Below are positions 5,071 through 9,659 of a DNA stretch of 9,659 bases, piece by piece. The notes below the pieces were generated by a model. It was not told the origin of the DNA. It did no database searches and saw only the letters and a program-made list of their open reading frames with translations. The stretch is taken from positions 1 to 9,659 of the forward strand of contig PLKY01000139.1 in the NCBI GenBank assembly GCA_003140785.1. The letters run 5' to 3'. The position numbers were made by a program, and so were the translations under genes. The stretch's first letter is position 1, and the number at the start of each line of letters is the position of its first letter. Source of the stretch: Acidobacteriaceae bacterium (GTDB taxonomy: Bacteria > Acidobacteriota > Terriglobia > Terriglobales > Acidobacteriaceae).

Positions 5071-7659
5071 TTATTCATCGGACATCGAAACCTCGTGCAG
5101 CCATCCTGGCGCCTTCAGCAATTCCCGCGGTCGTGAACCATCCGCGGGGCCAACCAGGCCATCGCGCTCCATCAAATCGATCAAGTGGGCTGCGCGCCCG
5201 TAGCCGATGCGCAGGCGACGCTGTAACAGCGAAGTTGACGCCTTGCCGAACTCGAAGACCAGCCGCACGGCGTCGTCAAACATGGGGTCGTTTTCATCGG
5301 GGTCGCTGTTCGATCCCTCGACGGTTGGGCGGTCATCTTTGGGAGACTCGAGGAACCCTTCAGCGTACTGCGCGGCGCCCTGCTCTTTCCAGAAACCAAC
5401 CACCGCTGCGGTCTCTTTTTCACTTACGTAGGGTGCGTGAAGCCGCATCAGTCTGCTGGTACCGGGCGGCAAAAATAGCATGTCGCCGCGCCCAAGCAGA
5501 GCCTCGGCGCCGTTCGTGTCGAGGATCGTGCGGGAATCCACTTTGGTGGCCAGCCTGAAGCTGATGCGCGTGGGGACGTTGGCCTTGATGAGACCGGTAA
5601 TCACGTCGACACTGGGCCGCTGGGTTGCGAGAATCAGGTGGATACCCACGGCGCGCGCCATCTGGGCAAGCCGCGTGATCGATTCCTCAACGTTAGCGCG
5701 GTCGAGCATCATCAGGTCGGCTAATTCGTCGATGATGATGACAATGAACGGCAGCGGCTCTTCGTCTTCGCCCTCATCGAATAGCGAAGGCATTGAACCT
5801 TCAAAAAGCTTGTTGTATTGGTCGATATTACGTACGCTGCGGCTGGCCAGAAGCTTCAAGCGCCGCTCCATCTCACGTACAGCGTTGCGCAGAGCGTTTG
5901 CCGCAAGCTTGGGCTCGGTGATGATGGGAGTAAAAAGATGCGGGATGCCCTCGTACATGCCGAGTTCCACGCGCTTGGGGTCAACCAGGATGAGCCGGAC
6001 GTGATTCGGCGTAGTGCGGAAGAGCAGACTCATGATCATGGCGTTGATGGCCACCGATTTGCCCGATCCGGTGGAACCCGCGATGAGGACGTGCGGCATC
6101 GACGCCAGATCTGCCGTCACGATGCGGCCGTTGATGTCTTTGCCCATGGCCAAAGTGAGCCTCGATCTGGCTTTTGAGAATGTCTCCGACTCCAGCACAT
6201 CGCGCAGATGGATGGTTTCGCGCTCGTGGTTCGGTACCTGGATGCCGACGGTGCTCTTGCCCGCCATGCGTTCAATCAGGATGCTCTCGGCGCGCATCGC
6301 GAGGCAGAGATCCTCGGCAAGTCCGGTTACGCGGCTATATTTCACGCCCGCCTCGGGCTTGAACTCATAGGTTGTGACCATGGGCCCAGGGTTGATCTGC
6401 ACCACTTGGCCGCGGACATCGAACTCGCCACATTTTTCGACGAGCACACGCGCCTCTTCGCGCAACTCGTCTTCACGCACTGCCTGGGGACCTGCTCCGG
6501 CATTCAAAAGAGTGCTGGCCGGGAGCTTAAAGCCGCTCACGTTCTTCGGCGCTACAGTTACCGTACGTACGTCAGCATCGGCGCGCTCATGGATGGCAAT
6601 GACACCTGGAGCTTCTCCCACGACGGAGTGAGGTTGCGGCTCCGCAACTGCGCGGGCGGCGGGTTTTGCCTCGACTGGCTTTGGGGCAACCGCAGGTGCC
6701 GGGGTTGGAATGGGGATGGGACGCGCTGCAGCAGGTGCCGATTCGGTCGCAGGCCTTTCCGATACAGTCCGCTCCCAGATGCTCCCCTTGCGCATGGGGG
6801 TCACGTTCGGCGCCTCGATCGATTGTGCAGCGGCTCTTTGGAAGGTCGGGATGTCATCTATCGGATCTGGAGTTTCAGTTTTGTCTCGCCGCCCGAAGAG
6901 GAATCCAAGACGGAAGGGCCGTTTGGCAGGTGGCCGTTCAACTTCGCTCGCGGGGTCCGGAATCGACCCCGAGAAAAGCCTCTGGTTCGGGCCCGGCGAC
7001 TGCTGTTCCGCAAGTGCTGCTTCCCGTTCAGCCTTCGCGTCGGCACGTGCCTCGCGCCAGTTTCTCCACCGGTCATTCCAAGCCATCAGACGGACCCAAT
7101 TGTCCTCCGCCATCTGCTTCATCGCCCAGAAGCTGACTGCAAAAGCAAAGTAGATGCCGGCGCCTGCGAGTGCCGCAGCCACCAGCCACGCCCCCTGGAT
7201 GTTGAGATAAACCACAAGGGAGCCGGCGATCAGACGACCGATGACGCCTTCGACCGGCAAGGCGTGCATCCAGTGCCAATGCCACGGCAGTAATCCGAAG
7301 ATAGCGGGGGTAAATGCGACGGCCAGGACGCTTCCCAGGCAGCGCAACCAAACTGCGCCGCCGGAGCGCGACCGCATCCAACCCCATCCAAGGCTCCCCA
7401 TCCACAAAGGGACCAGGAACGCAGTGAGTCCGAGGAATTGAAGCGCGAGGTCGCTGAGCCCCGCGCCAAACAGCCCAATCCAGTTCTGCACGCCGTGTCC
7501 AAGGGCCGCATCGGCAGACGTATTCAGCGACGGGTCGGCAGGATGGTACGTGACCAGGGAGAGGAGAAGGAGGATCGACGCCAGCGTCAACACCAGCCCC
7601 AAAAACATATTCAGGGCGCGGCTACGCGTCGGCGAAAGAGAAATCGGAATGGCCTTCAT
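5071..7659 (-). CDS. ftsK: DNA translocase FtsK/SpoIIIE family
   Basis: A complete 862-residue FtsK. The N-terminus (about 17-180) has four predicted membrane helices anchoring it at the septum. A proline/alanine-rich and charged linker (about 200-390) follows. The motor has an alpha domain from about 390 and a RecA-like beta domain with Walker A GSTGSGKS (528-535, K534) and Walker B IIIDEL (D644, E645). The C-terminal gamma winged-helix domain (791-850, with KASTSLLQRRLRIGYGRAA) binds KOPS-type sequences and activates XerCD at dif. The protein pumps chromosome ends through the closing septum using ATP. The linker is shorter than that of E. coli FtsK (about 1300 residues in total) and typical of other phyla. 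The ATG at 7659 is chosen because it keeps the first helix; the Shine-Dalgarno is poor (GGAG at 11 nt). It lies after uppP with a 177-nt gap and before the receiver-HPt gene. Confidence 0.97.
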   Translation of the reverse strand: MKAIPISLSPTRSRALNMFLGLVLTLASILLLLSLVTYHPADPSLNTSADAALGHGVQNWIGLFGAGLSDLALQFLGLTAFLVPLWMGSLGWGWMRSRSGGAVWLRCLGSVLAVAFTPAIFGLLPWHWHWMHALPVEGVIGRLIAGSLVVYLNIQGAWLVAAALAGAGIYFAFAVSFWAMKQMAEDNWVRLMAWNDRWRNWREARADAKAEREAALAEQQSPGPNQRLFSGSIPDPASEVERPPAKRPFRLGFLFGRRDKTETPDPIDDIPTFQRAAAQSIEAPNVTPMRKGSIWERTVSERPATESAPAAARPIPIPTPAPAVAPKPVEAKPAARAVAEPQPHSVVGEAPGVIAIHERADADVRTVTVAPKNVSGFKLPASTLLNAGAGPQAVREDELREEARVLVEKCGEFDVRGQVVQINPGPMVTTYEFKPEAGVKYSRVTGLAEDLCLAMRAESILIERMAGKSTVGIQVPNHERETIHLRDVLESETFSKARSRLTLAMGKDINGRIVTADLASMPHVLIAGSTGSGKSVAINAMIMSLLFRTTPNHVRLILVDPKRVELGMYEGIPHLFTPIITEPKLAANALRNAVREMERRLKLLASRSVRNIDQYNKLFEGSMPSLFDEGEDEEPLPFIVIIIDELADLMMLDRANVEESITRLAQMARAVGIHLILATQRPSVDVITGLIKANVPTRISFRLATKVDSRTILDTNGAEALLGRGDMLFLPPGTSRLMRLHAPYVSEKETAAVVGFWKEQGAAQYAEGFLESPKDDRPTVEGSNSDPDENDPMFDDAVRLVFEFGKASTSLLQRRLRIGYGRAAHLIDLMERDGLVGPADGSRPRELLKAPGWLHEVSMSDE

Positions 7660-7836
7660 GAAGGGATGGTCTCCGGTTTGCCGAGCGCTGCGTGAAGCCC
7701 GCGTGTTCGGTCAGCCCGGATGGATGAATCCCAGAGCAGTTTTCATTATCCGGGTCGTGAAGGGCGATTCCCGGCAAAACAATGCGGGAGGAACCACGAA
7801 GCCCACCCCCGCCTGGCTCATTTGCTGTATCGGTCG
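7660..7836. other. 177-nt intergenic region between uppP and ftsK
   Basis: There is no gene here and no convincing terminator. On the minus strand a GATAAT-like -10 can be found (around 7749-7744) but no good -35 at 16-18 nt, so an ftsK promoter is possible but not demonstrated. A short CCGGG/CCCGG inverted repeat sits in the same part (about 7749-7774). Confidence 0.4.
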
Positions 7837-8733
7837 CTAAACTCCGAGGAGCCCTCTACCCCAAATCAGCAGAATCGTCCCCACGATAATGCGGTAGATC
7901 GCAAATACGGCAAAACCGTGCTTGCGCACCCACGCCAGGAACCACTCGACTACGCCGAGTGCGACGACGAACGAAATGACAAAGCCGATGGCCAATACAA
8001 TCCAATGCTCGCCGGTCATGGTCACGTGCGCGGTGGCATCCCCGACGGCTCCCGCCGCTTTGCTCGCGTGCAACTCCTTAATCAGGTCGTATCCGGTGGC
8101 GGCGAGCATCGTTGGGATCGAGAGCAGAAAGCTGAATTCGAGCGCGGTGGGACGGCTGAGCCCTGCTATCTGGCCCGAAGCAATCGTCGACATGGAACGG
8201 GACACGCCGGGAAAGATTGCCGACAGCGCCTGGCAAAGTCCTATCCAGATTGCTTGGCCAAGGCCCATCTCTTCCACGTGGTTTGTTGTGGGCTCGAATC
8301 GACTTGCCCACACATCGATCACCCACATCACGATGCCCCCGGCAAGCATGGCGATGGCAATCACGGTCAGGCTACCGAGGTTCTTGTCGCTCCACTTCTT
8401 AAACAGGAGGGCCGGAATCGAAGTGCAGACGAAGGCGAAAAATGTCAGCGAAATGGGATGCGTAAGCCACGTTTTGTCGCCGGTCTCGCCCTTCGGAAAG
8501 GAGTGAAGGAACTCCACGATGCGCTCAAGGTAGAGCAACAGCAACGCGAAAATGGCGCCCGCCTGAATCACGATGGTGTACATCTTCCAGTACGCGTCGT
8601 CGAGCGGGATGTGCATCAACGCCTCCGTGATGCGGAGGTGCGCCGTGGAACTCACCGGCAAAAACTCGGTCAAACCTTCGACGATGCCAAGCAACAGGGA
8701 CTGAATGTATACGTTCAAAAAGCCTCCGTGCAC
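7837..8733 (-). CDS. uppP: Undecaprenyl-diphosphatase UppP/BacA
   Basis: A multi-pass membrane enzyme of up to 298 residues that removes a phosphate from undecaprenyl diphosphate, recycling the lipid carrier for peptidoglycan and other envelope polymers; overproduction in this family gives bacitracin resistance. Both active-site motifs are present: EGLTEFLPVSSTAH (19-32, with E19, E23 and the S28-S29-T30 stretch) and PGVSRS (175-180, with R179). Several hydrophobic helices follow, for example about 51-70, 93-113, 121-143, 199-215 and 245-268, ending in a last helix near the C-terminus. The start is ambiguous: GTG at 8733 has GGAGG 12 nt upstream, while TTG at 8718 (giving MNVYIQSLLLGIVEG) has GGAGG 4 nt upstream and matches the usual family N-terminus. 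The insert around residues 217-240 is somewhat longer than usual. It lies 41 nt after the SH3/TPR gene, probably in one operon. Confidence 0.96.
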   Translation of the reverse strand: MHGGFLNVYIQSLLLGIVEGLTEFLPVSSTAHLRITEALMHIPLDDAYWKMYTIVIQAGAIFALLLLYLERIVEFLHSFPKGETGDKTWLTHPISLTFFAFVCTSIPALLFKKWSDKNLGSLTVIAIAMLAGGIVMWVIDVWASRFEPTTNHVEEMGLGQAIWIGLCQALSAIFPGVSRSMSTIASGQIAGLSRPTALEFSFLLSIPTMLAATGYDLIKELHASKAAGAVGDATAHVTMTGEHWIVLAIGFVISFVVALGVVEWFLAWVRKHGFAVFAIYRIIVGTILLIWGRGLLGV

Positions 8734-8774
8734 AGCTTTCGATTGCCTCCATCGAGGCTCTTACTTCGCTGCGC

Positions 8775-9659
8775 TTAGTCGCGGTCGATGCCGTAAACAG
8801 GTACGCCCTGGTCCAATTTGTAGACGAGAGCCGCTGCCCGCCACGTGTAATCCGATTGCGGAAACTTGTCCTTCAACTTTGCCGTCAGGTCGCGCGCATG
8901 ATTATGCGCCTCTTCCTGCTTCTTGTCGCTGCCATCGGCGCCATACATGTCCGAGAGAACTGCCTGGCGATAGGCCGCTTCGTAGAGTGCCTTCGCCGCA
9001 CGCGGGCTTTCGGGATGTTCTGACGCGTATTTCTCGAAGATTTCCGCTTCCTTTTCAGGGCACTTTGTCGAACCCTGCCAGTCACCGCAGAGTTTGTTGT
9101 CGATCAGGTCATAATCGGCCAGGTCGGCCTGCCGCGTATGGGGATAAAGCTTGATGACTTTCTTTAGACTATCTTCGTCCATCTGGTTGCGCATATACGG
9201 ATCGCGTTCCTTGGCCGATGGCAAAGCACTGAAGTCACTTTTCTGAATCTGCCAGAGAATATCCGCTGCGCGCCAGGCCGCCTCGGGGGCCAAAGGCGAA
9301 TTGGGAAACATTTCCGCAAGTCGCCGATAAAGCAAGTGCGCGCTTCTTGCCGCATTGGCAGGACCGCGAGGGTCGTTGGCCTCGGCCTCCTGGTTGGCCG
9401 CCGCGCCCATCAGAATCAGGTCACCGTTGGCCGTGTCCTCGATGACGACTCCTTTGGCTTCCATCCAGCCGGAGATCGGTGGGGGTGTTTCGGCTGCGCC
9501 GAAGACTGGCTGGTCGCTGGTGTGCTCTTCCTCGATGTCGGTATTTGCGTAGGCCCTGATCCATGGGCCGCTTTTTTCGGCCACGACCATCTCGCGGCCG
9601 ACTTGCACGCGATCCACTTTCTGGGCGGTCTTGTCGGGCGTGATGTAGAGCCAGGTAAC
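8775..9659 (-). CDS. SH3-domain and TPR-repeat envelope-associated protein (N-terminus beyond window)
   Basis: 294 residues are visible and the frame is open to the right edge, so the GTG at 9617 is not the true start; residues VTWLYITPD lie upstream of it. The first visible part is a bacterial SH3-like module (LYITPDKTAQKVDRVQVG, then SGPWIRAYAN), often used to bind peptidoglycan or peptides in the periplasm. An acidic linker follows (EEEHTSDQPVFG). The C-terminal half is helical with TPR/BamD-like units that share a recurrent pattern: F/Y/H-P-x-S/T followed by an alanine-rich helix (FPNSPLAPEAAWRAAD, YPHTRQADLADYD, HPESPRAAKALYEAA, FPQSDYTWRAAAL). Two cysteines (CGDWQGSTKC) could form a disulfide. 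It is probably an exported scaffold for cell-wall or outer-membrane assembly; the signal peptide or lipobox would lie outside the window. The neighbours uppP and ftsK fit an envelope role. The family is recognisable but the exact function is not. Confidence 0.8.
   Translation of the reverse strand, partial: VTWLYITPDKTAQKVDRVQVGREMVVAEKSGPWIRAYANTDIEEEHTSDQPVFGAAETPPPISGWMEAKGVVIEDTANGDLILMGAAANQEAEANDPRGPANAARSAHLLYRRLAEMFPNSPLAPEAAWRAADILWQIQKSDFSALPSAKERDPYMRNQMDEDSLKKVIKLYPHTRQADLADYDLIDNKLCGDWQGSTKCPEKEAEIFEKYASEHPESPRAAKALYEAAYRQAVLSDMYGADGSDKKQEEAHNHARDLTAKLKDKFPQSDYTWRAAALVYKLDQGVPVYGIDRD

Noticed and set aside
6208..7293. Long plus-strand open frame of 361 codons
   Set aside because: It lies opposite the well-supported ftsK gene, has a composition typical of an antisense GC-rich frame, and shows no recognisable domain.
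8745..8758. Small hairpin GCCTC-N4-GAGGC before uppP
   Set aside because: A five-pair stem is too weak to call a terminator or switch; it is mentioned only for the uppP start question.
7720..8778. Long plus-strand open frame of 352 codons
   Set aside because: It covers the antisense of uppP almost exactly. It is rich in His, Arg, Gln and Asp as expected of a shadow frame, has no domain, and uppP has both catalytic motifs.
1..9659. CRISPR array, tRNA, rRNA, transposase, toxin-antitoxin or phage genes
   Set aside because: No regularly spaced repeats, cloverleaf tRNA sequences, transposase motifs or phage-like proteins were seen on either strand.

Overview
The window comes from a GC-rich Gram-negative-type bacterium. 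The style of the proteins suggests Acidobacteriota (class Terriglobia): an SH3/TPR envelope protein beside uppP and ftsK, a DoxX protein beside an ECF sigma/anti-sigma pair, and orphan receiver proteins. This placement is an inference from family resemblance, not a marker-gene result. Every supportable gene lies on the minus strand, so transcription runs from the right edge to the left edge.

Right part (9659 to 5071), in transcription order. First is an SH3-domain/TPR-repeat envelope protein, cut by the right edge. Next is undecaprenyl-diphosphatase UppP, which recycles the lipid carrier for cell-wall synthesis. After a 177-nt gap comes a full-length FtsK/SpoIIIE DNA translocase. Together these form an envelope and cell-division block.

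Middle part (5034 to 3527). Only 36 nt after ftsK is a receiver-HPt phosphotransfer protein. It is followed by a 107-nt gap with two copies of a 10-bp direct repeat at 19-bp period, and then a NarL/LuxR-type response regulator. Both receiver proteins keep their phosphorylation sites, but no histidine kinase is visible, so they may be the middle and output of a phosphorelay whose kinase is encoded elsewhere.

Left part (3420 to 1). A DoxX-family membrane protein has a long perfect dyad covering its Shine-Dalgarno sequence and a candidate ECF-type promoter. It is followed by a 209-nt intergenic region holding a 157-bp structured element: 14-bp perfect inverted ends enclosing two strong hairpins. 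Then come an ECF sigma factor, its membrane-bound zinc-finger anti-sigma factor (ATGA overlap), a 3-hydroxyisobutyrate-dehydrogenase-like NAD(P) reductase, and a YdfG-like SDR cut by the left edge. The last four probably form one stress- or redox-responsive transcription unit.

The genes are ordinary, and I see no defence system, CRISPR array, insertion sequence, tRNA or rRNA. The least explained signals are three non-coding ones: the structured element in front of the sigma gene (2687-2843), the dyad at the doxX start (3422-3456), and the 19-bp-period direct repeat in front of the narL-type gene (4269-4297). No gene-free stretch exceeds 300 bases.
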